Assembly (NCBI GenBank): GCA_024277255.1
Contig: JAJRVQ010000124.1
Location: 80,806-144,805, forward strand
DNA: 64,000 bases
Origin: Acidobacteriota bacterium
Lineage (GTDB): Bacteria; Acidobacteriota; Thermoanaerobaculia; Multivoradales; SZUA-115
Direction of reading: 5' to 3'
Made by a program: the position numbers and the translations under genes. The notes beneath the pieces are model-generated. The model was not told where the DNA came from. It saw only the letters and a list, made by a program, of their open reading frames with translations, and searched no databases. Shown piece by piece: positions 44,237 to 53,261 of this stretch (position 1 is its first letter; the number at the start of each line of letters is the position of its first letter).

Positions 44237-45046
44237 TTAGAGACCGGCGATGCAGCAACCGATAAGGCTCCACGGATGGGCCAGACTGCAACCGACTCCA
44301 CAGGCCTGAACGCAAAGGTAGACCTTGGTGCTACCGCCGTCCGACCACCTGAACGTCTTGCAGTTGCCGCCGTTGTGGGTTCCGCCACAGTCGGTTACGC
44401 AATCCTTCACGCAGCTCAGGTAGGAGCCTTCGGTGACGACCGGGATCACGAAACCGAGATCGTCGGCCAGCCGCTTGGTGATCGCGTAAGCGCTGCCGAT
44501 TGGGCCCCAGGTAGCGGCTTCCCGTCCGGCTGCGGCGAAGTCTTGCAGCGAGACGCTCTTGCCATTGACGGAATAGCTGGCGGAAGAAACTCGCCCGCTC
44601 GCATCGGCCATGCGCAATGAGTAGAACGTCATCGTGCCGCGCGCGCCGCTGACGTGCACTTCCTGCTGGAGAATCGTGGAATCGGCGAGTTTCGAGTAGT
44701 TGTGGATGAGAGTGACCCGATTGCCGTTGGATGAGGTCGCTTCGGTCGATACGCAATGGTCGCCTAGATCGCACTGACGCATCTCGATCTGAACCTCATT
44801 GTCGGTTCCGACCTCGCGCAGCGCGCCGGTACATTCGGCCCCATCGCACCTGAAATCCCCCGTCTGCATTCCGAAATCCACGACTAAAGTCGGGTTCTCG
44901 CCGCGAAGCGAAATCGGCTGTACGTCTGCCTCACACGTAGCGGGCGCGATTCCAACGGTGGCGGCAAAGACCGCTGGAGCAAGGAGCAAGCTCAAGGCCA
45001 TGAGTGCGAGAAGGCTGAACCTAGTTGATCGAGACTTCAATTCCAT
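44237..45046 (-). CDS. Secreted protein with Cys-rich C-terminal module
   Basis: A 269-residue protein with a signal peptide (residues 1-28, FSLLALMALSLLLAPAVFAA). The mature N-part has paired Cys residues (RCDGAEC, RQCDLGDHC). The last 60 residues are dense in Cys (SYLSCVKDCVTDCGG, NCKTFRW, YLCVQACGVGC) and end in the hydrophobic HPWSLIGCCIAGL. A pro-region followed by a small disulfide-rich, hydrophobic C-terminal module resembles halocin-C8-like or other precursor bacteriocins, but the match is by pattern only. No immunity or transport gene adjoins. An ordinary secreted Cys-rich protein is equally possible. Confidence 0.65.
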   Translation of the reverse strand: MELKSRSTRFSLLALMALSLLLAPAVFAATVGIAPATCEADVQPISLRGENPTLVVDFGMQTGDFRCDGAECTGALREVGTDNEVQIEMRQCDLGDHCVSTEATSSNGNRVTLIHNYSKLADSTILQQEVHVSGARGTMTFYSLRMADASGRVSSASYSVNGKSVSLQDFAAAGREAATWGPIGSAYAITKRLADDLGFVIPVVTEGSYLSCVKDCVTDCGGTHNGGNCKTFRWSDGGSTKVYLCVQACGVGCSLAHPWSLIGCCIAGL

Positions 45047-45404
45047 GATTCGTCTCCTGTTCGTTTCGGGGAGATCGACCCCAGCCGAGCACCCCCGGTT
45101 TGTAGGCAGCCAGGTGGTTGACCGGGCTGGAATGATAGGAATGTATGAGTGTCTTTCATTGCAAGAGTGCGTCTAGGGCCATGAATGGTGACAATCGAAA
45201 CGAGGTTGTTGCTGGGCTCTTCCAGATTTGGCCATTTGAGGACCCGACCCGGGCACACTCGGGAGACGTGTTTCAGATCGGCTCGGAGCCCGGTACAATC
45301 CAGATTCCAGTTCAATGACGGAGAGGATCCCCGGTGCGAGGTGTGATCGTGGGCGGCGACGATGGATGGGTGGGAGGTGGACCCTGAAACCGGTCTCTAA
45401 GACC
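45047..45404. other. Intergenic region between divergent secreted-protein and hydrolase genes
   Basis: No gene is supported here. TACAAT at 45292-45297 could be a -10 element for the hydrolase operon, but no good -35 hexamer is seen. An ATG at 45315 is in frame with the hydrolase gene but would bury its signal peptide. Confidence 0.4.
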
Positions 45405-47480
45405 ATGCGACCGGCGCTGGTTGGGCTCGCGCTACTGCTGTGGGTGGTGGTGGTGGCACCGGCCGAGGTCGAGCGGCTGGAGGTGGTTGAGCGTTTGGCC
45501 GTTGCCGACGGGCAGCCGTTTGGTCTGGCGGGTCCGTTTGAGAAGCTGGCCGGCCGGGTCCATTTCGCACTCGATCCCGCGGCGCCGAGCAACGGCCGAA
45601 TCACCGACCTCGACAAGGCTCCGCGCGACGCCGACGGCAAGGTGCGTTTCGCTGCCGACTTCTATCTGATCCGACCGGTAGCGGCGCGTGGCAACGGCGC
45701 TGTGCTCATCGAAGTGCCCAATCGCGGAGGTAAGGCGATCACCCGCTACTTCCAACGCGGCGCCGCGCGCAGGTTGGATCCGGTGGATACCGAGGCCCAC
45801 GGAGACGGCTTCCTCTTGCGTCAGGGGTTCTCTTTGGCCTGGATCGGCTGGCAGTTCGACCTGCCCGAAGGTGAGGGCTTGCTCGGCCTCGATGCGGTCT
45901 GGGCGGGGCCGGCCGAGGGACCGGAGACCATCGTTGGTCTGGTCCGTTCCGACCACGTCTTCGCCGAAGAGGCTCGGGTGATGCCGCTGGCCCACCGCGG
46001 CCACCGCCCCTACCCGGCGGCCGATGTCGACGACCTGACGGCTCGCCTGACCGTGCGCGAGAGCCGCTTCGGCCCGCGCAAGATCCTCAATCGCGACGAC
46101 TGGCGCTTCGCGCGGCTGGAAGAGGGGGCCGATGGCGAACGCATCGTCGCCGACGCGGGTTTTGTCTATCTTTCGACCGGCTTTGAGAAGGGCAAGATCT
46201 ACGAAGTGGTCTACCGCTCCCGCCGGCCGGCGGTGGTCGGGCTGGGACTGGCGGCGGTGCGGGACTTCACTTCGTATCTCAAACACTCGCCGAAGAGCCC
46301 GCTCCAAGTCGATCGGGCGCTCGGCATGGGGATCTCGCAGACCGGCCGCTTCCTGCGCCACTTTCTCTACCAAGGGTTCAACACCGACTTGGCTGGGCGC
46401 CGGGCTTTCGATGGTTTGCTGGTGCACAGCGCGGGAGCCGGCCGGGGCAGCTTCAACCACCGCTTCGCGCAGCCTTCGCGCGACGCTCACCCTTACTCCT
46501 CTTTCCTTTACCCGACCGACCTCTTCCCCTTTACCGGCCGGGCGCAGCTCGAGCCGGCCAGCGGTCGCGAGGAGGGGATCCTTTCGCGGGCGCTCAAGGA
46601 CGGCGTGGCGCCGAAGATTTTTTTCACCAACTCCGGCTACGAATATTGGGGGCGCGGCGCCTCGTTGATTCATACCTCCGTGGATGGTGGGCGCGACGTC
46701 GCACCCCTGGCCAACGAGCGCATCTACCATTTCGCCTCGACCCAGCACTTTGTCGACCGTTTCCCGCCGGCGCGGCGCGGCACGGTTCACCCGGCCAACC
46801 CCGCCGACTTCTTGTGGAACTTGCGCGCGCTGCTGGTGGCGCTCGATCGCTGGGTTGCAACCGGCGCCGAGCCGCCGGCCAGCCGTTATCCACGGTTGGC
46901 CGATGGTTCCCTGGTGGCGCCGGAGAACTACAACTTCCCGGCCATCCCCGGTCTGCGCACCGATCCGCGCCCCTACCCGGTCCACCGCCTCGACTTCGGC
47001 GACCGTTTCTTGAGCGAGGGAATCGTCGATCGCCAGCCGCCCCGCTTCGGCGCCGAGTACCCGGTACGGGTGCCGGCGGTCGATGCGGACGGCAATGAGC
47101 GCGGCGGGGTACGCCTGCCGGAGATCGAGGTGCCGGTGGCGACCTACACGGCGTGGAACTGGCGCTCTCCTGAGATCGGCGCCGGCGACCAGCTGGCGGA
47201 CTTCCGGGGAGCCTGTTTGCCCTTGCCGCGCACGCAGGCGCAAGGCGAGGCCAGCGGCGATCCTCGCCGAGCGCTGGCTCAGCGTTACAGTAGCCGGGAG
47301 GAATACTTGGGCCGATACGCCGAAGCAGCGCGGCGTTTAATCGCCGAGGGCTTTCTTCTGGCCGAGGATCTTGCGCCGCTGCTCGATCGGGCCAGCGAGC
47401 TTTGGCAGTGGGCGAACCCAGCGGTGCAGCAAAGCGAAAACCGCGCAACGGCATCCCTCAAGGAGGCTTCCAACCGATGA
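45405..47480 (+). CDS. Exported alpha/beta-hydrolase-domain protein (Abhydrolase_10-like)
   Basis: A 691-residue protein from the ATG at 45405, chosen for the signal peptide that follows (RPALVGLALLLWVVVVAPAE). An upstream ATG at 45315 adds 30 residues. The body resembles the Abhydrolase_10 group: VLIEVPNRGGKAITRYF, EVVYRSRRPAVVGLGLAAVR, DRALGMGISQTGRFLRHFLY with a GISQTG nucleophile elbow, and GYEYWGRGASLIHTSVDG. Members are large exported hydrolases of unknown substrate. Its stop overlaps the CoxG start by 4 bp, and the aldehyde dehydrogenase follows, forming a three-gene operon that may oxidise an aldehyde released by hydrolysis (inference). Confidence 0.82.
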   Translation: MRPALVGLALLLWVVVVAPAEVERLEVVERLAVADGQPFGLAGPFEKLAGRVHFALDPAAPSNGRITDLDKAPRDADGKVRFAADFYLIRPVAARGNGAVLIEVPNRGGKAITRYFQRGAARRLDPVDTEAHGDGFLLRQGFSLAWIGWQFDLPEGEGLLGLDAVWAGPAEGPETIVGLVRSDHVFAEEARVMPLAHRGHRPYPAADVDDLTARLTVRESRFGPRKILNRDDWRFARLEEGADGERIVADAGFVYLSTGFEKGKIYEVVYRSRRPAVVGLGLAAVRDFTSYLKHSPKSPLQVDRALGMGISQTGRFLRHFLYQGFNTDLAGRRAFDGLLVHSAGAGRGSFNHRFAQPSRDAHPYSSFLYPTDLFPFTGRAQLEPASGREEGILSRALKDGVAPKIFFTNSGYEYWGRGASLIHTSVDGGRDVAPLANERIYHFASTQHFVDRFPPARRGTVHPANPADFLWNLRALLVALDRWVATGAEPPASRYPRLADGSLVAPENYNFPAIPGLRTDPRPYPVHRLDFGDRFLSEGIVDRQPPRFGAEYPVRVPAVDADGNERGGVRLPEIEVPVATYTAWNWRSPEIGAGDQLADFRGACLPLPRTQAQGEASGDPRRALAQRYSSREEYLGRYAEAARRLIAEGFLLAEDLAPLLDRASELWQWANPAVQQSENRATASLKEASNR

Positions 47481-48118
47481 AACTCGCCGGAGAATACCTG
47501 TTCAATGCGCCGCGGGAGACCGTCTGGCAATCTCTGTTGGACCCCGAAGTTCTCGCCTCGATCCTGCCTGGCTGCGAGAAGCTGGAACTGATCGGTGAGG
47601 ATGAGTACGCAGGGATCCTGAAGATCAAAGTGGGGCCAGTGCAAGGCGATTTCAAAGGCAAGGTGAAGTTGGCGGATATCCAAGCCCCCGACAGCTACAC
47701 CATGCAGGTGGATGGCCGGGGGGCTCCGGGCTTCGTCAAGGCGAGTGCCTCGGTGCGGCTGGAAGATCGGGGTGAGAAGACCAACATGTCGTACGACAGC
47801 GACGCACAGGTCGGAGGCCGGATCGCCGGTGTCGGCCAGCGCCTGTTGGACAGTTCGGCCAAGGCGATCATCAAGCAGAGCCTCGAAGGGCTCGACGGGG
47901 TGGTGTCGGCGACCGCCGCGGCGCGCGACCAGGGCGCTGATGAGGCCACCGCCAAGGCGGCGGCGGTGGCGGCAGTCGAGAAACCGACGCAGACGGAATT
48001 CGCTGCCAGCGTGGCCAAGGAGGTGGCCAAGGACCTGGCCCCGTCGGGGAGCAAGTGGGTCTTGCTCGTCGCCCTGTTGATCCTGATCGCCCTGGCTCTC
48101 TACTTCCTGCTGCGCTGA
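47477..48118 (+). CDS. coxG: CoxG-family SRPBCC protein with C-terminal membrane anchor
   Basis: A 213-residue protein from the ATG at 47477, with AGGAGG 10 bp upstream. Residues 1-150 are a START/SRPBCC domain of the CoxG type: [56 protein letters not shown] and [20 protein letters not shown]. Residues 190-212 form a single C-terminal helix ([20 protein letters not shown]) that would anchor it to the membrane. CoxG tethers or matures molybdenum hydroxylases such as CO dehydrogenase. No CoxLMS genes are in the window, but a CoxE-like remnant lies 3.4 kb upstream. Confidence 0.87.
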   Translation: MKLAGEYLFNAPRETVWQSLLDPEVLASILPGCEKLELIGEDEYAGILKIKVGPVQGDFKGKVKLADIQAPDSYTMQVDGRGAPGFVKASASVRLEDRGEKTNMSYDSDAQVGGRIAGVGQRLLDSSAKAIIKQSLEGLDGVVSATAAARDQGADEATAKAAAVAAVEKPTQTEFAASVAKEVAKDLAPSGSKWVLLVALLILIALALYFLLR

Positions 48119-49551
48119 TGGACCACCGCCGGCACCATTACATCGGCGGCCGGTGGACAACCTCGCTCGGCGACGGTTGGATCGAGGTGGTCAACCCGGC
48201 GACAGAGGCGACCTTGGCACGGATTCCAGCCGGCGATGCGGCCGATGTCGAGGCGGCGGTGGCGGCGGGGCGCGAGGCGTTCGCCTCGTGGTGCTCATCC
48301 TCGATCGAAGAGCGGGCCGACCTGCTGGAGCGCCTGGCCGACGGCCTCGAAGCCCGCCTCGACGAGATCGGCGAGACCATCAGCCTTGAGATGGGAATGC
48401 CGCGCAAGCAGGCTTGCCGGGTGCAGGCCGGGCTTCCCGTCGCCACGGCGCGCAGCTACGCCGGACTGGTGCGGGAGACTAAGTTCTCGCGCTCGTTCGG
48501 CACGACACAGATCGTTCGCGAGCCGGTGGGGGTCTGCGGCTTCATCACGCCGTGGAACTTTCCGCTTCACCAGATCGTCGGCAAGGTTGCTCCGGCGCTC
48601 GCCGCCGGCTGCACGATGGTGCTCAAACCCAGCGAGGTCGCCCCGCTCAACGCGGTGATTCTCGCCGAGGTGGTGGCGGAGGTGGGGTTGCCGCCGGGGG
48701 TTTTCAACCTGGTGCAGGGCGTCGGAGCCGTGGCGGGCGCGGCGCTGGCCGCACACCCCGGCGTTGACATGATCTCCTTCACCGGCTCGACGCGGGCCGG
48801 TGTGGCGGTGGCCCAGGCGGCTGCGGTCTCGGTGAAACGGGTGACCCAGGAACTTGGCGGCAAGTCGCCCAACATCCTCTTGGATGACGCCGACTTCGAG
48901 CGTGCCGTGGCCGGTGGGGTACGCGCCTGTTTCTTCAACAGCGGCCAGACGTGCAGCGCGCCGGCGCGCATGCTCGTGCCCAAGAACCGCCAGGCGGAGG
49001 CGGAGACGATTGCCCAACGCACGGCGCAAGCGATGCGGGTGGGCGATCCGGCCGACCCGGCGACCCAGCTCGGGCCCCTGGTCAGTCAGACGCAGTACGA
49101 CAAGGTGCAACGGTTGATCAGAGCCGGCCTCGACGAGGGGGCGCGGCTGGTCAGCGGCGGCCTGGGGAGGCCGGAAGGGTTGGAGCACGGCTACTTCGCC
49201 AGGCCGACGGTCTTTTCCGCGGTCTCCAACTCGATGCAAATCGCCCGCGAGGAGATCTTCGGGCCGGTGCTGGCCATCCTGGGCTACGAAGACGAGAACG
49301 AGGCGGTGGCGATCGCCAACGACACCGACTACGGCCTGGCCGCCTACGTCTCCTCGGCCGATCTGCATCGAGCCCGCCGGGTGGCGCTGCGCCTGCGAGC
49401 CGGCCAGGTACAGCTCAACGGCGCCCCCTACGATCCCACCGCCCCCTTCGGCGGCTACAAGCAGTCGGGCAACGGACGGGAGTTCGGCCGGTGGGGGCTG
49501 GAGGAATTTCTGGAGACCAAGGCGATCGTGGGGTACGAGGTTCCACGGTAA
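48118..49551 (+). CDS. NAD(P)-dependent aldehyde dehydrogenase
   Basis: A 477-residue protein whose ATG shares one base with the CoxG stop (TGATG), so it is translationally coupled. The ALDH motifs are all present: [15 protein letters not shown] (oxyanion Asn), KPSEVAPL (cofactor Lys), SFTGSTRAG, the general base in [10 protein letters not shown] (Glu near 244), the nucleophile in [12 protein letters not shown] (Cys near 279), and EEIFGPVLA. Length is normal for class I/II ALDHs. It oxidises an aldehyde to its acid; substrate is unknown. It is the last gene of the hydrolase-CoxG-ALDH operon. Confidence 0.92.
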   Translation: MDHRRHHYIGGRWTTSLGDGWIEVVNPATEATLARIPAGDAADVEAAVAAGREAFASWCSSSIEERADLLERLADGLEARLDEIGETISLEMGMPRKQACRVQAGLPVATARSYAGLVRETKFSRSFGTTQIVREPVGVCGFITPWNFPLHQIVGKVAPALAAGCTMVLKPSEVAPLNAVILAEVVAEVGLPPGVFNLVQGVGAVAGAALAAHPGVDMISFTGSTRAGVAVAQAAAVSVKRVTQELGGKSPNILLDDADFERAVAGGVRACFFNSGQTCSAPARMLVPKNRQAEAETIAQRTAQAMRVGDPADPATQLGPLVSQTQYDKVQRLIRAGLDEGARLVSGGLGRPEGLEHGYFARPTVFSAVSNSMQIAREEIFGPVLAILGYEDENEAVAIANDTDYGLAAYVSSADLHRARRVALRLRAGQVQLNGAPYDPTAPFGGYKQSGNGREFGRWGLEEFLETKAIVGYEVPR

Positions 49552-49750
49552 GGGTGTGAGACGGGCAGTGATGGGCGCGCTGAGGTGACGAGCGCGAAGC
49601 TCGGGAAAAAGGCTTGGTGTCTTGCAATGGCTTCTTGCGCATTGCTAGATGAGCCACCCAGGGAAGCAAGACGAACCGATGCCGTGCATCGACCGCGCTT
49701 CCTCACGAGCGATCGCACCTCACCATGACTCCACCTAGGAGGTAGACCCG

Positions 49751-50410
49751 ATGAAAACCCGTATCCTGATCGCATCTCTGGCCATCGCTCTGATCGGCGC
49801 CGCCAGCACCCCAGTGCTGGCCCAAGTTTGTGGCGACGCCGAGCGCCAGCAGTTTCAAGACGCCGTGGACTCCGGCGTAAGCTGGGACGAACTGCAGGCC
49901 TTTTTCGCCGTTTGCGCCGATGATGGTCAGTCCCCCCTGCTCTCCAAGTCCAAGGATGCCGGTGCGACGCAGAAGGTCATCCAGAAGATCAACACCGGCA
50001 GTGTCTACTACGAGCAGATGAACGGCTGTGGTTACAACCCGCAATCCAAAGAGGTCGCCTGCGATGTCGAGGTCAAGCGCAACACCTACTATGGTCCTTT
50101 CCCGACGGGGAGTCAGGAGTTCGTGCGCTTCTGCTTTGCTTGCAACACCACCTCGCTCAATCCACCGATGTTCGATTCGACCTTTCTCGGTGCCGTCCAT
50201 GTGACCGACGACAACCAATCAGGTGGCACGCCTAGCTATTACTTCACCGCTTCGAGCCGCACCTGGCCCGGCCCCTCTCCTTGCCCGAACAACGACGGCA
50301 ATGCCATGACGGTACGCGCCATCTTGTCGTGGTATACGCCCGTGCCGGACTGTACTTCAAGTCCTATCTGGGGCAACCAATTCACCTTCACGGTACGCCG
50401 GGATCCCTGA
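49751..50410 (+). CDS. Secreted Cys-containing protein, unknown function
   Basis: A 219-residue protein from the ATG at 49751, with AGGAGGT 8 bp upstream. Signal peptide residues 1-24 end PVLAQ. The mature protein has Cys pairs (CGDAER, FFAVCADD, NGCGYNPQ, VACDVEV, RFCFACN, PSPCPNN, PDCTSS) that should form disulfides, and aromatic beta-strand-like segments (NTYYGPFPTGSQEFVRF). No family is recognised. It is followed 173 bp later by another secreted protein on the same strand. Confidence 0.75.
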   Translation: MKTRILIASLAIALIGAASTPVLAQVCGDAERQQFQDAVDSGVSWDELQAFFAVCADDGQSPLLSKSKDAGATQKVIQKINTGSVYYEQMNGCGYNPQSKEVACDVEVKRNTYYGPFPTGSQEFVRFCFACNTTSLNPPMFDSTFLGAVHVTDDNQSGGTPSYYFTASSRTWPGPSPCPNNDGNAMTVRAILSWYTPVPDCTSSPIWGNQFTFTVRRDP

Positions 50411-50583
50411 TGCTGAAGGTCTGGGTTTGTTTGACCTGAGTCTCGGAATCCGGGAGATCAGCGGCTGCTCGCGAGTGGCTCGATGAGAACTCGGTGGCTC
50501 CCGGACTCGTGGAGGGCCGGCATGCGCCTTGGCTTGCGTGCCGGTCCTCTATTTCCTGTTTCGCAACCAAGGAGGATTCAGTT

Positions 50584-52017
50584 ATGTCGACTATTGCCGC
50601 AAGCCGTGTAACTTTCGAGAGAATTCGATGCTGTGGCGCCAAACGAGGGCTGGCTCTGATCTGCGGCTTGGCCTTCTTCTGTGGTGCGCAATCCGCCAGT
50701 GGGCAGGTGGTGAAGATCCTCGACATGGTGGCCAGCGGTGTCGATCTGCAAGTGGCATGGGCGGTACTGCCAGACCAACAGTTACCTCTTGGATCCCGCT
50801 TGGAGATACGCGATCCCGGCGAACAGGTGGTCAGCAGTGCCTCGTTGGCTTCGCCGACGGCCGCCACAACCGTGCAGTCGGTCATCGTTGCCGAGGCGTT
50901 GAACCAGGTGGCCACCTTCGGCCGGCAGTATGAGGCGGTGGTCGTGGACTCCCTCGGCCAGCCGCTCAGCGCGGTCTATCCCTACCACCTGCTGGCGGTC
51001 GATGTTGTTGGCGGTTCGGGCTGTGGCTACGATGTTGTCAACGGTGTCGAACTAACCGGAGCGGTCCTGGTCAGTTCCGAAATGTCCGACCTGCTAGATG
51101 GTCTGAGCTACTGCGCGTTGAAGCCCGCGCTGCAAGCACTGTTGCCGGGCCACGTACTGGCGTGTGAAATCAAAGACCTGATCGCTGCGCTGACGCCCCT
51201 CCTGGTGACCAAGAACCTCGAAGCGGGCCAGCCGAAGGTGAAGCGCGGAAACCTGCGACGCGGGGCCTTCGACGCCCTCGTCGCCCCACCCGAAGTCTGC
51301 GAGGAGAGTTGTGGTTTCTTCTGGCAGGCGGTGGTCGTGCGTAACCTATTGACCGAGTCGCTGACAGTCCTGGGTCCAGGCGGCTCGACGGGGACACTGC
51401 CGGGCTTCTATGAGGCTTCGGTGATACGCAGTTCGACTTTCCAGTGCGTGGATACGGTCGCGGTGGGCGTGCCCGGCTCGTTGATGTCTTACGGTTTGGA
51501 TCTGGCCTACGAGGACACGCTGACGGCGGACCTGAGGCCACGCCGCGAGACGGGAGCCGAAAGCTGTAGTTGCGCGGCGAAGGGAGATTTCAGAGTCGAT
51601 CTCACTGGCAAGGTAGAAGCTAGCGCCGAGAGCCCGTGGGGGCTCGGTAGCGCCAGCGCGATAGCGACCCAACGCGCCGTGGCGACCGTTGGGAGTGCGA
51701 CGATGCTCGATGTTGCGGCAACGGCAAGCGCGTCGATCAGCTCGGAGGCTGGAAGCAGGGATTCCTTGCGCAATCTTGCCGACAACGGCAAGTCGTTGCA
51801 CATCGCCTTACCCAGCACCAGTCAATTGGTCCTCACTGGCTCGGCGAGCGTTTGGGCCCTCGGGGAAGCTTGGGGCTACGCCGGGTTCATCAACGACGCT
51901 GCGAAATTCGAGGTAACCGGCCAGGCCAGCTGTACGGCTCCGGCACAGGCGACGCTGAGCGTCCGCCAGCTTATCCCCCTCGGCAACAAGTTGTCGCGCT
52001 GGCCCAGGGGCAGTTAG
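50584..52017 (+). CDS. Secreted protein, unknown function
   Basis: A 477-residue protein from the ATG at 50584, with GGAGG 10 bp upstream. The signal peptide is rather long (SRVTFERIRCCGAKRGLALI then CGLAFFCGAQSASG). The mature chain is beta-rich, with LQVAWAVLPDQQLPLGSRLE early and a Ser/Ala-rich C-terminal half (VAATASASISSEAGSRDSLR). Eight or more Cys suggest disulfides (PEVCEESCGFF, SCSCAAKG). No known domain is recognised. The 3' end meets the convergent TPR reading frame, with a 4-bp overlap. Confidence 0.72.
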   Translation: MSTIAASRVTFERIRCCGAKRGLALICGLAFFCGAQSASGQVVKILDMVASGVDLQVAWAVLPDQQLPLGSRLEIRDPGEQVVSSASLASPTAATTVQSVIVAEALNQVATFGRQYEAVVVDSLGQPLSAVYPYHLLAVDVVGGSGCGYDVVNGVELTGAVLVSSEMSDLLDGLSYCALKPALQALLPGHVLACEIKDLIAALTPLLVTKNLEAGQPKVKRGNLRRGAFDALVAPPEVCEESCGFFWQAVVVRNLLTESLTVLGPGGSTGTLPGFYEASVIRSSTFQCVDTVAVGVPGSLMSYGLDLAYEDTLTADLRPRRETGAESCSCAAKGDFRVDLTGKVEASAESPWGLGSASAIATQRAVATVGSATMLDVAATASASISSEAGSRDSLRNLADNGKSLHIALPSTSQLVLTGSASVWALGEAWGYAGFINDAAKFEVTGQASCTAPAQATLSVRQLIPLGNKLSRWPRGS

Positions 52018-53219
52018 TAACCCGCGCGGTAGAGGGTGGCTTTCTCGGGCTGGTCCCAGCGCCGGTAGAGTTCTGCCAACCGGTGGTTGGCCTGCGCGAT
52101 GTTGGCCGGTGTGGGTTTGCAGTCGGGCAAGGTCTGGAGGCTGGCGAGGAGCAGCGGTTCGGCGCGGGCGAAGTGGCCGCCGGCGAGCAGGGCCTTGCCC
52201 AGCAGCCCTTCGGCGGTGGCGATGTGGCAGGGGTTGGGCGGGCTGGCCGCGCGCCGCAGTGCCAAGGCCTCGACCAGTAGCTCCTCGGCTCGGGCCGGTT
52301 GGCCTTGATCGAGCCGGAATTCGGCGAAGGACTGGAGCAGAGAGGCGAGTTGCTCTCGGCTGAGTTCGAGGGCTCGTACTTGGCTCAAGGTCGCGGCGAA
52401 GAGTGCCCGCGCCGGCTTCGGCTCGCCGTTGTGCCACAGGGCTTTGGCTTGTTCGGCGGCGATGCGCAGACCTTCCGCATCCGGTCCACCGAAGAGCTGC
52501 TCGCGCATGGCGACCGCCTTGCCGAAGTGCTCGGCGGCGCGCCGGTAGTCCTTGCGGTCGACATCGAGGAAGCCCAGATTGAGCAGCAAGACGGCGACGT
52601 CCGGGTGGACTTCGCCGAGCAGTCGGCGTTTGAGGTCGTAGGCCGCGGCGTAGGTCGCTTCCGCCTCCGACAACTTCCCTTGGTCGTGGAGTACCACTCC
52701 CAGGTTGTGCAGACAGATCGCCGTTTCGCGGTCCTCGCGGTCGAGCGTTCGCCAGATCCGCAGCGCCTGGCGAAGCTGCTTCTCGGCTGTCGCGAGATCG
52801 CCTTGCATGTAGTACACGGTGCCCAGGTTGGCCAAACTCAAAGCGGTTTCTTCGTGATACTCGCCGACGGTTTGCAGCTGGACCGCCAGCGCCTCCTCAA
52901 CCAGCTTCTCGGCGGTGTCGATCTCCCCGAGATCGAAGAAGAGCTCTTCCAGTTGAATCTTCGCGGCGGCCACCGCTTGGCTCTTGTCGCCGTGCAGTCG
53001 GCTCTCGATCTCGAGGGCTCCTTGCAGCAAAGGCCGCGCTTGCTCCAGTTCGTTGAGGCTTTGGTAGACGTTGCCGATGACCGACATCAGCGATGCCTGG
53101 AGCTGCGGCTGCGCGGAGAGTCTGCCGATGCGCGCCGCACCTTGTTCCAGCACCTGGCGCACCTTGATGTCGGAGCCGTGAGAGCGGCTGGGGTCGGCAT
53201 TTTCCAGCAGATCGCGCAA
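52014..53219 (-). CDS. TPR sensor half of the split Ser/Thr kinase receptor
   Basis: A 401-codon frame whose first possible start is a TTG at 53219. It encodes TPR repeats of the NB-ARC-associated type (ALRIWRTLDREDRETAICLH, LGVVLHDQGKLSEAEATYAA, LLNLGFLDVDRKDYRRAAEH). Upstream it stays in the same frame as the kinase and is separated from it only by one TAA (53262-53264). The bridging sequence ADRSRVRAEQVSVFLRDLLE is what normally links the membrane helix to the TPR part in kinase-TPR proteins. It is therefore probably the C-terminal part of one 840-residue receptor rather than a separate gene. Confidence 0.75.
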   Translation of the reverse strand: MRDLLENADPSRSHGSDIKVRQVLEQGAARIGRLSAQPQLQASLMSVIGNVYQSLNELEQARPLLQGALEIESRLHGDKSQAVAAAKIQLEELFFDLGEIDTAEKLVEEALAVQLQTVGEYHEETALSLANLGTVYYMQGDLATAEKQLRQALRIWRTLDREDRETAICLHNLGVVLHDQGKLSEAEATYAAAYDLKRRLLGEVHPDVAVLLLNLGFLDVDRKDYRRAAEHFGKAVAMREQLFGGPDAEGLRIAAEQAKALWHNGEPKPARALFAATLSQVRALELSREQLASLLQSFAEFRLDQGQPARAEELLVEALALRRAASPPNPCHIATAEGLLGKALLAGGHFARAEPLLLASLQTLPDCKPTPANIAQANHRLAELYRRWDQPEKATLYRAGY

Positions 53220-53261
53220 GAAAACCGAAACCTGCTCGGCGCGTACCCGCGAGCGGTCGGC

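Noticed and set aside
45432..47243. A 603-codon minus-strand frame
   Set aside because: It is antisense to the Abhydrolase_10-like gene and has the low-complexity composition of GC-rich shadow frames.
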